Shown one piece after another: positions 36,312 to 46,442 of a DNA stretch of 64,000 nt (positions are counted from its first letter, which is position 1; each line of letters begins with the position of its first letter). Where the stretch lies: the NCBI RefSeq assembly GCF_009674765.1, contig NZ_WKKF01000005.1, forward strand, positions 1-64,000. Reading direction: 5' to 3'. A program made the translations under genes and the position numbers. Source of the stretch: Metabacillus idriensis (GTDB lineage: Bacteria; Bacillota; Bacilli; Bacillales; Bacillaceae). The notes under the pieces are model-generated. The model did no database searches. It had not been told where the DNA came from and saw nothing but the letters and a program-made list of their open reading frames with translations.

Positions 36312-37400
36312 TCACCCCTCTTTTTTCACACAGACTATTTTGAGATCATCTCCGATTACCTCAGTTTCTTTTATTCTTAGTCGAATTGCCTCATTTATAC
36401 GGCTGAAGCCTGCACCGGCTACTGCAGGAGGGGCCTCTTTTCCGCCGATGAGCATCGGGGCAGTATAACTCACCACTTGATTGAACAGCCCGCTTTTTAT
36501 AAAACTGCCATGAACTGTGGCGCCGCCCTCTACGAAGAGCGATGTGATGTTTCTTTCTCCAAGCAGGTGTAGAAGATTATCTATCTCAATAGCCGGAGTA
36601 TTCATTTGAATGATAACCGCGTTTTTCTTTTGAAAAGACTCTATCCTTTTAATAGAAACTTCACTGCCGGTAATAATCCATACAGGTGAAAGACCATCGT
36701 TGACCAAAGCAGCCGTTTCCGGTGTTCTAAGGTTCGTATCCAAAACAATCCTGACTGGCTGCTTTTTGGGGTTTTCAAGCCGGCAAGTCAGTGATGGATC
36801 ATCTTTTATCACAGTTTCCACGCCAGCTAAAATCGCATCGTGAAGTTCACGGTATTTGTGAACATCTTTCCTTGCGGATTCACCTGTTATCCACTTGCTT
36901 TCACCTGTGACAGTAGCTGTTTTTCCATCAAGGCTGCCCGCCCATTTTAGTGTTACAAAAGGACGTTTCGTTTGAATGTAATGGAAAAAGACTTTATTCA
37001 GCTCTTCTGCTTCGTTTTTTAATACTCCTGAAACCACTTCGATTCCAGCAGCTTGAAGCTTCTCCATTCCTCTTCCTGCTACAAGCGGATTCGGGTCTTC
37101 CGCTGCAACAACCACTCTTTTCACCTTTGAAGAGATGAGGAGGTCAGCGCACGGAGGTGTTTTTCCATGATGACTGCAAGGCTCGAGCGTCACATAGACG
37201 GTTGAATCCTCAGCTTGTGAGCCTGCCATTCTTACAGCATGAACTTCAGCATGAGGTTCACCTGCTTTTAAATGGGCGCCCATTCCAATGATCTGTCCAT
37301 TTTTCACTATAACAGCTCCAACGAGCGGGTTTGGACTTGTCTGTCCAGAACCTTGTTCTGCGAGCTGAAGGGCCACTTTCATATAATCCTGATCTTTCAA
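36312..37400 (-). CDS. ribD: bifunctional pyrimidine deaminase/reductase RibD
   Basis: Second and third steps of riboflavin synthesis, 362 aa. Deaminase domain (1-145) with zinc site HAEVHA (near 49) and EPCSHHGKTPPCADL (near 72); reductase domain (147-360) with TLKWAGSLDGKTAT and EGGATVHGSF. TTG start at 37400 with an AGGGGGG site and alignment with B. subtilis RibD; 54 upstream codons of the open frame run into the riboswitch leader. First gene of the operon. Confidence 0.95.
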   Translation of the reverse strand: MKDQDYMKVALQLAEQGSGQTSPNPLVGAVIVKNGQIIGMGAHLKAGEPHAEVHAVRMAGSQAEDSTVYVTLEPCSHHGKTPPCADLLISSKVKRVVVAAEDPNPLVAGRGMEKLQAAGIEVVSGVLKNEAEELNKVFFHYIQTKRPFVTLKWAGSLDGKTATVTGESKWITGESARKDVHKYRELHDAILAGVETVIKDDPSLTCRLENPKKQPVRIVLDTNLRTPETAALVNDGLSPVWIITGSEVSIKRIESFQKKNAVIIQMNTPAIEIDNLLHLLGERNITSLFVEGGATVHGSFIKSGLFNQVVSYTAPMLIGGKEAPPAVAGAGFSRINEAIRLRIKETEVIGDDLKIVCVKKEG

Positions 37401-37420
37401 TGCACTGCCCCCCTTTAGAA

Positions 37421-37462
37421 TAAAAATAAAAAGCCCAAGGTAATAGATACCTGGGGCTTTGT
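37421..37462 (-). terminator. FMN-riboswitch expression-platform terminator (ribD)
   Basis: Minus strand AAAGCCCCAGGTA-TCTAT-TACCTTGGGCTTT then TTATTTTTATTC; leader attenuator of the rib operon. Confidence 0.85.
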
Positions 37463-37551
37463 AAGGGATTTCAGTCACATATGCATGCCAAACAAGAGTA
37501 CTATTCATCTGTTTTTTCAGAAAAATAATACCCGCGCGTTCACATTGTGTT

Positions 37552-37687
37552 CCTTCTCCCATCCAGACTATACTGTCGGCTCCAGATTTTCACTAGATCC
37601 ACCGCCCGCAATAAATGCAGCCGGGTCACGGACTTAAAAGCTTTTGCTTTATCACCGCCGGTTGGGAATTTCACCCTGCCCCGAAGG
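37552..37687 (-). promoter_or_regulatory. FMN riboswitch (RFN element) of the rib operon
   Basis: Minus strand contains CTTCGGGGCAGGGTG, CCAACCGGCGGTGAT, GGATCTAGTG, and CCGACAGTATAGTCTGGATG in RFN order, upstream of ribD. It represses riboflavin synthesis when FMN is bound. Confidence 0.96.
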
Positions 37688-37787
37688 AATTCAATGAATA
37701 TTAAATTTTCCTATATCCTATCTTATCGGGATATTTGAAAGAATGCAATGATTTAATCTCTTGATTTTCTTATGGGAGATGTTTTGG

Positions 37788-37943
37788 GATTCCGACGTTT
37801 GTTTACCCTCCCAGATCGTTTCTCGGTTTTGGAGGGCACGATTCCGACGTTTGTTTACCCTCCCAGAACGTTTCTCAGTTTTTAATGGTAAGATTCCGCC
37901 GTTTGCCTACCCACCCAAATCGTTTTCCGGTTTTTGAGGGTAC
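37788..37943. repeat. three tandem copies of a 52-bp repeat
   Basis: Units start at 37788, 37840 and 37892, each GATTCCGACGTTTGTTTACC followed by CTCCCAGATCGTTTCT and a GGTTTTGGAGGG-like end, exactly 52 bp apart; a fourth begins at 37944 (GATTCCTCTG) but loses similarity. Units 1 and 2 are closest; unit 3 has drifted. In unit 1 CCCTCC and GGAGGG are complementary and could pair. Non-coding, between the rib leader and the NERD gene. Confidence 0.85.
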
Positions 37944-38009
37944 GATTCCTCTGATTATTGCAAACATGATCTTTCTTTACTCACCAGGTATATAAAATGT
38001 AGCTTTGCC

Positions 38010-38887
38010 TTATCCTGCCTTTAAAAAATGATTATTTAAGAGTTTCCTTACCGTCTTTTTCGATTTTACTAGATGACACCATTCCCAAATCTGATCAACA
38101 GTCAGCTTTCTTTCCGGGAAGAGAAATTGAAATTCTTCAATTGCCCGCAGGATCGCAGGAGTGTACGCTTCCGTAGTTTTGCAAGTGGAGCAATGAAAAT
38201 AAGAGTTTCTGAATGAAGTATAAATTGTGCCGCATAACCGGCATATTACCCCTTCCCAACCTCCCCATACTCGTACTCAGGCAAGCGCTCAAAAGGAGAT
38301 TCCTCCATATGAAGTGCCAAAAGCTTCTCCGCAAGCTTCGAGTGAATTCCTTTCATGGTACCCTCATTATTCTTTTTTAATGTTTTTGCAAATCGGTTCA
38401 ATTGAGAATGAAAAACGATAGGGTGTGAGGACGGTGCGTGATAGAGGTGAAATTGGGGATTGATAAAAACCAGAAAGGCTTCCACAGGAAATTGGAAGTG
38501 GTGTTCCTGCATCAAGATTCTAAACAGCGTATCGTTTCTCTTCAGCTGCAGCAAGGGGTTTTTGACTTCTTTTTTTACTGAAGTGAGCCATTTCTCTTTT
38601 TCCAGGTGATAGTCTCCTTCGAAGTTCTTCACTTCAAACAAATAGAGTTTTTGGGGCGTGAGGTACAAAGAATCGATTTGATAAGTTGTATGGTTCGTTT
38701 GCAGCAGCAGGTCACTCAGAATAATTCCGCTGCCTCGATTCTGTTTAAGCCAAATCTCAAATTTCTTCTCCCCTTCAAATCCTTTTTCAAGATTAAAATA
38801 ATGATTTGCTTCTTCTGCGTTCAGTTCCAATCGGCTATTCAGCCTCCGGTACATCAGCAGCTCTTTTGACTCGCAAAGATTTTTCAC
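38010..38887 (-). pseudogene. NERD-domain nuclease-related protein, frameshifted
   Basis: GTG start 38887 with GGAGGTAA. The first 213 codons give the NERD domain (FEGEKKFEIWLKQN, LYLFEVKNFEGDYHLEK), predicted nuclease-like fold. They end at a stop at 38246 after ...YEYGEVGKG. A one-base change in the GGGG run near 38249-38252 would continue in another frame as GVICRLCGTIYTSFRNS..., with a CxxC...CxxC zinc-binding pair and RAIEEFQFLFPERKLTV, ending at 38010. That C-terminal part is normal for Bacillus NERD proteins, so the gene is frameshifted, miscalled at a homopolymer, or phase-variable. Confidence 0.8.
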
Positions 38888-38964
38888 TTGTTATTACCTC
38901 CTTTTTTCATCGTATAACAAGAAGAAAATTCCATCAAATGCCGAAAATTGAATTTTCTACGAAT

Positions 38965-39045
38965 AAAAAAAGCGCAAGCGCCCGCTTACGGTTCTTAAGG
39001 AAACTTGGCACTTTTATGTGGCATCATGCTGCCACATAAATACTT
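38965..39045. repeat. palindromic intergenic element
   Basis: AAAAAGCGCAAGCGCCCG (similar to family-2 repeats) is followed by a perfect 11-bp inverted repeat, TTTATGTGGCA-TCATGC-TGCCACATAAA (39013-39040), with no T-run, so not a normal terminator. Confidence 0.6.
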
Positions 39046-39051
39046 AGCATA

Positions 39052-39080
39052 TAAAAAAGCCGCCCCACAAAGGACAGCTT
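39052..39080 (-). terminator. ppiB terminator
   Basis: Minus strand AGCTGTCC-TTTGTG-GGGCGGCT (with G-U pairs) then TTTTTTATATG. Confidence 0.65.
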
Positions 39081-39089
39081 TAACCTTGC

Positions 39090-39524
39090 TTATTCTTCCC
39101 AGACTTTAACTTCTTTCATAACATCGCCTTGCTTGATTTTATAAATGTTGTCCATGCCTTCAACCACTTGGCCGAAAACAGTGTGAACGCCATTTAAATG
39201 AGGCTGCGGCTCGTGAACGATGAAGAACTGGCTGCCGCCTGTGTCTTTTCCTGCATGAGCCATTGATAATGCTCCTGCTACGTGCTTGTGAGGGTTTCCA
39301 GCTGTTTCACATTTAATAGAGTAGCCAGGGCCGCCAGCGCCTGTTCCAGTCGGGTCTCCGCCTTGAGCAACAAAGCCTGGAATAACACGGTGGAAGTTTA
39401 CTCCGTTGTAGAAGCCTTCGTTTGCAAGCTTCTCAAAGTTTTCAACTGTTTTTGGTGCTGCCTCAGGATAAAATTCGATCACTAGTTGATCGCCGTTTTC
39501 CATTGTAATTTGACCTTTTTTCAT
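39090..39524 (-). CDS. ppiB: peptidyl-prolyl cis-trans isomerase B (cyclophilin)
   Basis: Cytoplasmic cyclophilin, 144 aa, catalysing proline isomerisation in protein folding. Active-site motifs [15 protein letters not shown] (near 41) and [22 protein letters not shown] (in parts, near 90-111) are complete. ATG 39524 follows AGGAGG; 18 upstream codons in the open frame are not used. Divergent from ypuA, as in B. subtilis. Confidence 0.96.
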   Translation of the reverse strand: MKKGQITMENGDQLVIEFYPEAAPKTVENFEKLANEGFYNGVNFHRVIPGFVAQGGDPTGTGAGGPGYSIKCETAGNPHKHVAGALSMAHAGKDTGGSQFFIVHEPQPHLNGVHTVFGQVVEGMDNIYKIKQGDVMKEVKVWEE

Positions 39525-39717
39525 ATGTATGAAACCTCCTGCTTCTTTTTTTCGTCTAATAGACTGAACGTTATTCATTCTACTATATTACGTTCAAGAA
39601 AGCCAAGGAGATCGTCTGCCGCCGCACCAAGAAGATACGACAGCCAAAAAACTCTGTCGCCAATCAGAAAAAAATACTATAATGAAGGTTGCTGTCATGA
39701 ACTAAGGAGGTCTTTTT

Positions 39718-40599
39718 TTGAAAAAGATATTGGTTTCTATTATGGCGTTTGCATTATTTGCGTTCCCGACGATCGGGCTTGCAGATGCAGCTGCCGGAGA
39801 TAAAATTATCACACTCGGAAAGAACTTAACAGAAGAGCAGAAGCAGTCTATGCTTAGCGAGATGGGCGCTGATGACAATTCACAGGTTATTGAAGTGACG
39901 AATGAAGAGGAACATAAATATTTAGGAAACTACATTCCTAAAGCCCAGATTGGAACAAAGGCGATTTCATCATCAGCCATTACAATCGAAAAAAGCGGAT
40001 CAGGTCTTGAAGTAGATACAAAAAATATTAATTGGGTAACAGATGAAATGTACTTGAATGCCCTGATGACAGCTGGTGTTAAGGATGCAACAATACAGGT
40101 TACAGCTCCTTTTGAAGTTTCCGGAACGGCAGCGCTGACCGGATTATTAAAAGCATACGAAGTTACTTCGGATGAAGCCATTCCAGAAGAAGTCAAGCAG
40201 GTGGCAAACGAAGAGCTTGTCAAAACAGCAGAGCTTGGAGATAAAGTCGGCGAAGAAAATGCAAGTGCGCTAATGGCGAAAATCAAAGAAGAAATTGCAA
40301 ATAATGGCGTGCCGGAAACAGATGCGGAATTCCGCGAATTAATTGAAAAAGCGGCAAGCGACCTTGGCATTACTCTGTCAGAAGAAGAAATTAACAGTCT
40401 CGTTGAATTATTTAACAAAATGAAAGAAGTCAACGTTGACTGGGATCAAGTCGGACAGCAGCTTGATAAAGCAAAAGATAAGATTTCTAACTTTATAGAT
40501 TCAGAGGAAGGACAAAACTTCCTTGATCAGCTGAAGGAGTTTTTTATCGCTCTATGGAATGCGATCATCTCCATTTTCAGCAATAAAGATAATGCATAA
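39718..40599 (+). CDS. ypuA: YpuA-like secreted protein (DUF1002)
   Basis: Exported protein of 293 aa with a signal peptide (about 1-23, ALFAFPTIGLADA) and a DUF1002 region (about 30-265). TTG start 39718 with an AAGGAGG site. A near-TATAAT box at about 39685 (ACTATAATG) may be the promoter -10. In B. subtilis ypuA is linked to cell-envelope stress regulation; its biochemical role is unknown. The C-terminus is amphipathic and may touch the membrane (FFIALWNAIISIFS). Confidence 0.88.
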   Translation: MKKILVSIMAFALFAFPTIGLADAAAGDKIITLGKNLTEEQKQSMLSEMGADDNSQVIEVTNEEEHKYLGNYIPKAQIGTKAISSSAITIEKSGSGLEVDTKNINWVTDEMYLNALMTAGVKDATIQVTAPFEVSGTAALTGLLKAYEVTSDEAIPEEVKQVANEELVKTAELGDKVGEENASALMAKIKEEIANNGVPETDAEFRELIEKAASDLGITLSEEEINSLVELFNKMKEVNVDWDQVGQQLDKAKDKISNFIDSEEGQNFLDQLKEFFIALWNAIISIFSNKDNA

Positions 40600-40603
40600 A
40601 CAG

Positions 40604-40641
40604 TAAAAAAAGACGAGCCGGCCGGCTCGTCTTTTTTTCAT
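40604..40641. terminator. bidirectional terminator between ypuA and lysA
   Basis: AAAGACGAGCCGG-CCGGCTCGTCTTT perfect palindrome flanked by A and T runs. Confidence 0.92.
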
Positions 40642-40642
40642 C

Positions 40643-41965
40643 TTAACTTTGGGTCACTTTTGATTTTAAAGGCAGATCAAGCGCAACTAAATCCTGATAC
40701 GTTTCTCTTTTAATCACAAGCTGTTCTTCTCCATTTTCTGCAAAAACAACCGGAGGACGCGGAATACGGTTGTAATTGTTCGCCATGGAGTATCCGTATG
40801 CTCCTGTACAGAATACAGCCAGCAGATCATCAGGGTTGGCCTTTGGAAGCGGCAGATCCCAAATCAGCATATCGCCGCTTTCACAGCATTTTCCTGCGAT
40901 TGAAACAGACTCATCATTTTTATCATTCATGCGGTTTGCAAGCGCCGCTTCATATTTTGCCTGATAGAGGGCAGGGCGAATGTTGTCGCTCATTCCGCCG
41001 TCAACAGATACATACTTGCGGATATTCGGCACTTCTTTTTCAGACCCGATGGAATAGATGGTTGTTCCGGCATCGCCAACAAGTGAACGGCCCGGCTCAA
41101 TCCAGATTTCCGGCATCTCAATGCCGCTTTCAGCCACAAGACCTTTTATGCTTTTAACGATTTTTTCAACATAATAAGTAGCCGGAAGAGGTTCATCCTC
41201 ATCTGTATAGCGGATGCCAAACCCCCCGCCCAAGTTCACTACTTTAGGTTCATATTGGAAGGTATCTCTCCAGTAGCTGACTTTAGTGAAGATTTTTTCT
41301 GCAGCAAGAACGAAACCGGTTGCATCAAAGATTTGTGATCCAATGTGGCAATGGTAGCCGAGCATGTTGAAGGCAGATGAAGAAAGAACATTTTCCATTG
41401 CACGTTCCACTTGGCCATTTTGCAGATCAAACCCAAATTTTGAATCCTCTTGACCTGTTGTAATATAATCATGCGTATGCGCTTCAACTCCAGGAGTAAC
41501 CCTGAGCAGAATCGGTACGACTGTATTTTCTTGTGCAGCAAGTTCTTTCAGAAGCTCTATTTCGTGAAAATTATCAACCACGATACAGCCGATTTTCAGC
41601 TTGATCGCCATTTCTAATTCTTCTTTACTCTTATTATTTCCATGAAAGTGGATTCTATCGGCCGGGAAACCCGCTGTAACAGCCGTATAAAGCTCTCCCC
41701 CTGAAACAACATCCAGTGATAATCCCTCTTCTTCAACAAGCTGAAACATCGCAACGGATGAAAAGGCTTTGCTTGCATAGGCTACCTGCGCTTTTACTCC
41801 AAGCTTTTCAAATGTATTCTTAAAGCTTCTCGCACGGTCGCGAATAAGCGCAACATCATAGATGTACAGGGGTGTTCCATATTTCGATGCCAGTTCGGCC
41901 GCATCAACTCCGCCAATTTCCAGGTGATTCCGCTCGTTAACTTTACTGCTTCCATGTAAGAACAA
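40643..41965 (-). CDS. lysA: diaminopimelate decarboxylase
   Basis: PLP enzyme making L-lysine from meso-diaminopimelate, last step of the pathway; 440 aa. PLP lysine in VAYASKAFSS (near 62), glycine-rich phosphate loop NLGGGFGIRYTDEDEPLP (near 244), CCESGD and CTGAYGYSMANNYNR near the C-terminus. TTG start at 41965, matching the B. subtilis N-terminus (MFLHGSS), with AGAGGG. Terminator-separated from the spoVA operon upstream. Confidence 0.96.
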   Translation of the reverse strand: MFLHGSSKVNERNHLEIGGVDAAELASKYGTPLYIYDVALIRDRARSFKNTFEKLGVKAQVAYASKAFSSVAMFQLVEEEGLSLDVVSGGELYTAVTAGFPADRIHFHGNNKSKEELEMAIKLKIGCIVVDNFHEIELLKELAAQENTVVPILLRVTPGVEAHTHDYITTGQEDSKFGFDLQNGQVERAMENVLSSSAFNMLGYHCHIGSQIFDATGFVLAAEKIFTKVSYWRDTFQYEPKVVNLGGGFGIRYTDEDEPLPATYYVEKIVKSIKGLVAESGIEMPEIWIEPGRSLVGDAGTTIYSIGSEKEVPNIRKYVSVDGGMSDNIRPALYQAKYEAALANRMNDKNDESVSIAGKCCESGDMLIWDLPLPKANPDDLLAVFCTGAYGYSMANNYNRIPRPPVVFAENGEEQLVIKRETYQDLVALDLPLKSKVTQS

Positions 41966-41984
41966 TTTAACATTCCCTCTTTCA

Positions 41985-42065
41985 TCTCGGGTAAAAAGGA
42001 CAAAAAGACAGTCGCTGACTCATGGCTTTAACAACTGTCCTTTTATTCGTTTCCTTCAGGTAAAT
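41985..42065 (-). terminator. terminator after spoVAF
   Basis: Minus strand AAAAGGACAGT ... ACTGTCTTTTTG inverted repeat with a longish loop, then TCCTTTTT, in the gap between spoVAF and lysA. Confidence 0.5.
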
Positions 42066-42103
42066 TAAACTTACAATATCACAAAAGCCATGCACTTTCA
42101 ATC

Positions 42104-43579
42104 TTACTTAGGCTGTTTTCTTACATTTTGAGGATGGACAATACTGGGTCTGATTTTCGCTCCCGGAACTGACGTGCGAATGAGTATCTGCCAGAATGCT
42201 TTTGGATTAAATGGAAGGAATGGCCATAGGTATGGCGTATTCAGAGACCGGATGTGTGTCAGAAATAAAAAGATAACGGTTGCGCCAATGACCAATCCTT
42301 CTGCCTTGAATAAAGCAACTGACAGCAGCAGAACAAGCCGCATCATCTTATTGGCGATGCTGAGCTCATAGCTTGGAGTAGCAAACGTGCCAATTGCAGC
42401 AATGGCCACATAAAGAATAACTTCCGGTACAAAGAGCCCTACATCAATTGCAATTTGCCCGATCAATGCCGCTGCAATTAATCCCATCGCAACAGAAAGA
42501 GCGGTTGGTGTATGAATGGCGGCCATTCTTAAAAATTCGATCCCCAGATCGGCCATGAATATCTGAACGACAATGGGTATATTCTTTTGCTCATTCGGTC
42601 CGATATAGGCAATGTTCTCCGGCAATAAAGAAGGCTGAAGCACGTACATAAACCACAAGGGAACGATAAGGATTGAACCGATAATCCCAAGGAAACGAAC
42701 CCACCTTAAAAACGTTCCGACAGCAGGCGCCTGGCGGTACTCTTCTGCATGCTGCACGTGATGGAAGAAGGTTGTCGGGGTTATGATCACACTTGGCGAT
42801 GTATCCACAATAATTAATACATGGCCTTCTAATAAATGATTGGCTGCTACATCTGCCCGCTCTGTATATCTGACAAGGGGATAAGGATTATAGCCCTGCT
42901 TAACTAAAAATTCTTCCACCGTTTTATCCGCCATAGTCAGACCGTCAATTTTAATTGTTTCGAGCTCTTTTTTAACAACTTCTATCAAATTCGGGTCAGC
43001 AACATCTTCTATGTAACAAAGACAGATATCCGTTTTAGAGCGCTCACCGACCTTCATCATCGAATACCTTAAGCGTTCATCCCTGATTCTTCTTCGGATA
43101 AGCGCTGTATTCACTATGATATTCTCTACAAATCCGTCTCTTGATCCCCTTACGACTTTTTCAGTATCCGGTTCCTCAGGGTTTCTGCCGGGATAGCTCC
43201 TTACATCAACAACCAGCCCGTAATCGCACCCTTCAATCATAAAGACGACAAGGCCTGACAGCACTTGATCAACGGCTTCATCGATCGTTTTAATTCTTTG
43301 AACCTGCTGATTCACTAAGCGGTTTTCGACGATTTCGTTTACTTTCATCTTCTCGTGTTCATAATCATTTATCTCAATTAATTCTTTTAAAAGCTGAATG
43401 ATGTAGGAGGTATCGCAAAGTCCATTGACATAATACAGATTCACGCCAATGCCCATCACAGTAATTTTACGGACACCCAAGTCAAAACTCTGATTTAACC
43501 CTACATGATTTTTAAAATAATTCTCATTTACAACGAGCTTAGGAGAGATTGATGTCTTTTGTTTCACGTTTTCGCTCAT
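42104..43579 (-). CDS. spoVAF: stage V sporulation protein AF (GerA family)
   Basis: Membrane protein of 491 aa, homologous to the A subunits of germinant receptors (GerAA family). A large N-terminal cytosolic domain (1-285) precedes about five to six helices (from [20 protein letters not shown]). It is part of the spore inner-membrane SpoVA system for dipicolinic acid and germination signalling. ATG 43579 with AAAGGAG 11 nt upstream; a TTG at 43600 is possible. Overlaps spoVAEa by 41 bp. Confidence 0.94.
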   Translation of the reverse strand: MSENVKQKTSISPKLVVNENYFKNHVGLNQSFDLGVRKITVMGIGVNLYYVNGLCDTSYIIQLLKELIEINDYEHEKMKVNEIVENRLVNQQVQRIKTIDEAVDQVLSGLVVFMIEGCDYGLVVDVRSYPGRNPEEPDTEKVVRGSRDGFVENIIVNTALIRRRIRDERLRYSMMKVGERSKTDICLCYIEDVADPNLIEVVKKELETIKIDGLTMADKTVEEFLVKQGYNPYPLVRYTERADVAANHLLEGHVLIIVDTSPSVIITPTTFFHHVQHAEEYRQAPAVGTFLRWVRFLGIIGSILIVPLWFMYVLQPSLLPENIAYIGPNEQKNIPIVVQIFMADLGIEFLRMAAIHTPTALSVAMGLIAAALIGQIAIDVGLFVPEVILYVAIAAIGTFATPSYELSIANKMMRLVLLLSVALFKAEGLVIGATVIFLFLTHIRSLNTPYLWPFLPFNPKAFWQILIRTSVPGAKIRPSIVHPQNVRKQPK

Positions 43580-44144
43580 CTGCCATGCCGCTCCTTTCAA
43601 GAATCAGTTCTACCGCCTTCATTGTTATCGGTGATCCATGATCTAAACTGTCTTTACGGGACATTTTACCGATGTCCCCAATGCCGACTATGATAGGTAC
43701 ATCCAGTTTGTCCAGGCAATACACCGTATCACCAGTCATTTTCCCTACCTCAAATTCACGGATTCCGCTTTTATCCACTCCGTACTCAGAGATAAGTCCG
43801 TCACGGTCAATGGAAACGTCAATATTGGTCCACTCTGATCCGTGCGTTTTTGCGGCAACTGCAATCACACCAAGCACATCGACCTGCGGATGTTCCGCTA
43901 CGTACTTCATGGCTCTTTCACCTGGTCCCTCTTCCAATAAACCGCAATCATCAAACATGACAAAAACAGGGTCGTAAGGGGTTTTCAATATTAACTTCAC
44001 AATCTCAGGCCCCGTTAAAAAAGTTGGATTGCCTTTTGACTGAGAGATGCACCTCCCGCCGATCTGCTTTGCAGCATACGCAATGGTTTTAGCTGCATAA
44101 ACATCCCCGTCTGTTACTAATATGACCCTTCTCGTTTCTGTCAT
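43539..44144 (-). CDS. spoVAEA: stage V sporulation protein AEA
   Basis: 201-aa soluble protein of the spoVA operon (SpoVAEa), found in the outer layer of the spore inner membrane region; it has a Rossmann-like beta start ([20 protein letters not shown]) and a segment [20 protein letters not shown]. No enzymatic activity is known. ATG 44144. Overlaps spoVAF and follows spoVAEB by 9 bp. Confidence 0.93.
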   Translation of the reverse strand: MTETRRVILVTDGDVYAAKTIAYAAKQIGGRCISQSKGNPTFLTGPEIVKLILKTPYDPVFVMFDDCGLLEEGPGERAMKYVAEHPQVDVLGVIAVAAKTHGSEWTNIDVSIDRDGLISEYGVDKSGIREFEVGKMTGDTVYCLDKLDVPIIVGIGDIGKMSRKDSLDHGSPITMKAVELILERSGMADERKRETKDINLS

Positions 44145-44153
44145 AGGATGATC

Positions 44154-44504
44154 TTATCCTTTCGGCTTGAAAATAAGTGCTACAAAAAATGCAAAGACAA
44201 TTGCTGAAGAAATCCCCGCTGATGTCAATTCAAAAATTCCGATTCCGATTCCAATAATGCCGTGTTCATCTGCCTGATGCATTGCACCATGCAGCAAAGA
44301 ATGTCCGAAGCTTGTAATTGGAACAGTGGCCCCTGCCCCGGCAAATTTAATAAAATTATCATAGATCCCAAACCCGTCAAGAATGGCACCAGCTACAACA
44401 AACGAACTCATGACATGAGCCGGTGTCAATTTTGCCACGTCAAGGAGAAGCTGGCCGATGACGCATATTGCTCCGCCTACTACAAACGCAATTAAATATT
44501 CCAT
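44154..44504 (-). CDS. spoVAEB: stage V sporulation protein AEB
   Basis: Small integral membrane protein, 116 aa, three to four helices, of the SpoVAC/SpoVAEb family ([40 protein letters not shown]). One of the channel components for calcium dipicolinate in spores. Its start overlaps the spoVAD stop by one base (44504). Confidence 0.94.
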   Translation of the reverse strand: MEYLIAFVVGGAICVIGQLLLDVAKLTPAHVMSSFVVAGAILDGFGIYDNFIKFAGAGATVPITSFGHSLLHGAMHQADEHGIIGIGIGIFELTSAGISSAIVFAFFVALIFKPKG

Positions 44505-45526
44505 TATCCGATCACACCCCTGTTCACACGTTCAAACACGACGCCATGAGCAATAGTCGGTATCGACTCTTTTTGCTGAATCATTGTCGGACTAAGCAGC
44601 GCACCTGTTGCAACAACCATCACACGATTAAGGTTTCCGCTCTTCAGTTCATTAAATATGTGGCTGTAGGTGACAACTGCAGAACACCCGCATCCGCTTC
44701 CGCCTGCAAAAACATTTTGATCAGGACGGTAAATCATTAATCCGCAGTCATTATGATTTGCATAAACGTCGTAGCCTTCTTCTTTCAGCAGGTCCTTTAG
44801 AATCGGGCTTCCGACAGATGCCAAATCCCCTGTCACAATCAAATCGTAGTCTTCAGGCTTACTGTTCAAATCTTTAAAATGCTGCGCGATCGTATCGGCA
44901 GCTGCCGGCGCCATCGCGGACCCCATATCAAATGGGTCTGTAATCCCAAGATCCGCCACTCTTCCTATCGTTGCCGAAGTAATCATAATGTCACTTGGAT
45001 CACGGCTAACGATGACGGCCCCTGAACCTGAAATGGTCGATTGTGCAGTATCCGGTTTTTGCCCGCCATATTCTGTTGGATACCGAAATTGTCTTTCCGC
45101 TGTTGCATTATGGCTGCTCGTAGCTGCCATGACGCGATTCGCAAATCCCCCGTCTACAAGAGCTGAGCTTACAGCGAGCGTTTCCATTGAAGTTGAACAG
45201 GCACCGAACATACATAGAAAAGGAATCTTATTTTGCCTGGCCGTATAATTTGCCGTCACGTTTTGGTTTAATAAATCTCCAGCAAGGAAAAAATCTATGT
45301 CCTCTTTCGTATAATTTCCTTTTTTCAATGCATGTTCAATCGCATCTTCCATTAAACGTCTTTCCGCAAGTTCCCAATTATCCTCATCACAGTGAAGATT
45401 ATCATAGGTTTTGTCGTATAATTTCCCAAATGGCCCATCTGCTTCTTTCGGACCGACAGCAGTACCGCTTGCCTGCACGTAAATCTGATTCTCAAATTGC
45501 CATGTCTGTTTTCCAGTCAACCTCAT
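44504..45526 (-). CDS. spoVAD: stage V sporulation protein AD
   Basis: 340-aa cytosol-facing protein with a thiolase-like fold that binds dipicolinic acid in B. subtilis. Typical segments: [20 protein letters not shown] (near 102-121, the thiolase Cys region) and [20 protein letters not shown] 45526. Middle gene of the spoVA operon. Confidence 0.96.
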   Translation of the reverse strand: MRLTGKQTWQFENQIYVQASGTAVGPKEADGPFGKLYDKTYDNLHCDEDNWELAERRLMEDAIEHALKKGNYTKEDIDFFLAGDLLNQNVTANYTARQNKIPFLCMFGACSTSMETLAVSSALVDGGFANRVMAATSSHNATAERQFRYPTEYGGQKPDTAQSTISGSGAVIVSRDPSDIMITSATIGRVADLGITDPFDMGSAMAPAAADTIAQHFKDLNSKPEDYDLIVTGDLASVGSPILKDLLKEEGYDVYANHNDCGLMIYRPDQNVFAGGSGCGCSAVVTYSHIFNELKSGNLNRVMVVATGALLSPTMIQQKESIPTIAHGVVFERVNRGVIG

Positions 45527-45544
45527 TGCTCAGACACCTCCTCG

Positions 45545-46000
45545 TTAAAATGCCAATCCATATAGATACCGGATAATTCCAACAACATATGCTGCAACAA
45601 CCCCAAAAACAATAACTGAGCCTGCCAGTTTAAACATGTTCGTAGCCACACCGAGAACTAATCCCTCACTGCGGTGCTCAAGCGCCGCACTTGTCATGGA
45701 GTTTGCAAATCCAGTAACAGGAACAGCTGACCCCGCACCGGCAAATTGTCCGATGCGGTCATAAATACCAAAGCCAGTCAGCAGTGCTGAAATGAGAACT
45801 AAAGTGGCTACAGTCGGATTCCCCGCTGTTTTTTCAGTAAAGTCAAAAAAGGTCATATACATATTCTGGATAGCCTGCCCTAAGGTGCAAATCAGACCTC
45901 CAACAACGAATGCCTTTATGCAGTTCAAAAGATAAGGCGGTTTAGGCTGATAGGTTTTTATGTTGTTTTTATAATCGTCTTTCAATTTTGAGGTACTCAT
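45545..46000 (-). CDS. spoVAC: stage V sporulation protein AC
   Basis: Membrane protein of 151 aa, four helices, homologous to SpoVAEB. In B. subtilis SpoVAC behaves as a mechanosensitive channel that releases calcium dipicolinate in germination. Motifs GGLICTLGQAIQNMYM and FAGAGSAVPVTGFANSMTSA are the paralogue signatures. ATG 46000 with AGGAGA. Confidence 0.95.
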   Translation of the reverse strand: MSTSKLKDDYKNNIKTYQPKPPYLLNCIKAFVVGGLICTLGQAIQNMYMTFFDFTEKTAGNPTVATLVLISALLTGFGIYDRIGQFAGAGSAVPVTGFANSMTSAALEHRSEGLVLGVATNMFKLAGSVIVFGVVAAYVVGIIRYLYGLAF

Positions 46001-46019
46001 TTCTTTCTCCTCTCATGTC

Positions 46020-46442
46020 TTATTGGTCAACAAAATAAAGCCAGTGAAACAACGATCCTGCTACTTTGCCAAAAACGATGGCCATTAAAAGAATCACGAT
46101 TTTATCAGCAATCCCAATCCGTTTAGCCATAATTGGAAAGACATTTAAAACTTCTGTCAGCGCGGCTGCAAGCATTCCGATAAAGATTCCATTAATTAAT
46201 CCAATCGGTACAAGAAAATACTCTGATAAGTAAAGCTTGGAGTCTCTGAGACTTACCCATCCCCCTGTAATGGCGCCGGCTACGATGGCCCATTCATATG
46301 CTTGAATCAGATCGACTGTTTTCGTCAGCTGTGTTAACCTCGGTATGATGCCAAGCACAGTTAAAAAGGCTACAAAGCCAGAGCCGACTGCAAGACCTCC
46401 CGAGAGTCCGATGAAAATGGTGATCAGAATATTAATTGTCAT
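46020..46442 (-). CDS. spoVAB: stage V sporulation protein AB
   Basis: Integral membrane protein, 140 aa, four to five helices ([20 protein letters not shown]). Required with the other SpoVA proteins for dipicolinic acid uptake into the forespore. Chosen start ATG 46442; a TTG one codon upstream is also open. Overlaps the spoVAA end by 11 bp. Confidence 0.93.
   Translation of the reverse strand: MTINILITIFIGLSGGLAVGSGFVAFLTVLGIIPRLTQLTKTVDLIQAYEWAIVAGAITGGWVSLRDSKLYLSEYFLVPIGLINGIFIGMLAAALTEVLNVFPIMAKRIGIADKIVILLMAIVFGKVAGSLFHWLYFVDQ

Noticed and set aside
37547-37738. 63-codon plus-strand open frame
   Set aside because: Antisense of the rib-operon FMN riboswitch.
37788-37943. CRISPR array
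   Set aside because: The 52-bp units are contiguous with no spacers and no cas genes are present.
38137-38334. 65-codon minus-strand open frame
   Set aside because: Wrong frame of the NERD gene 3' part; the correct frame shows the conserved CxxC segment.
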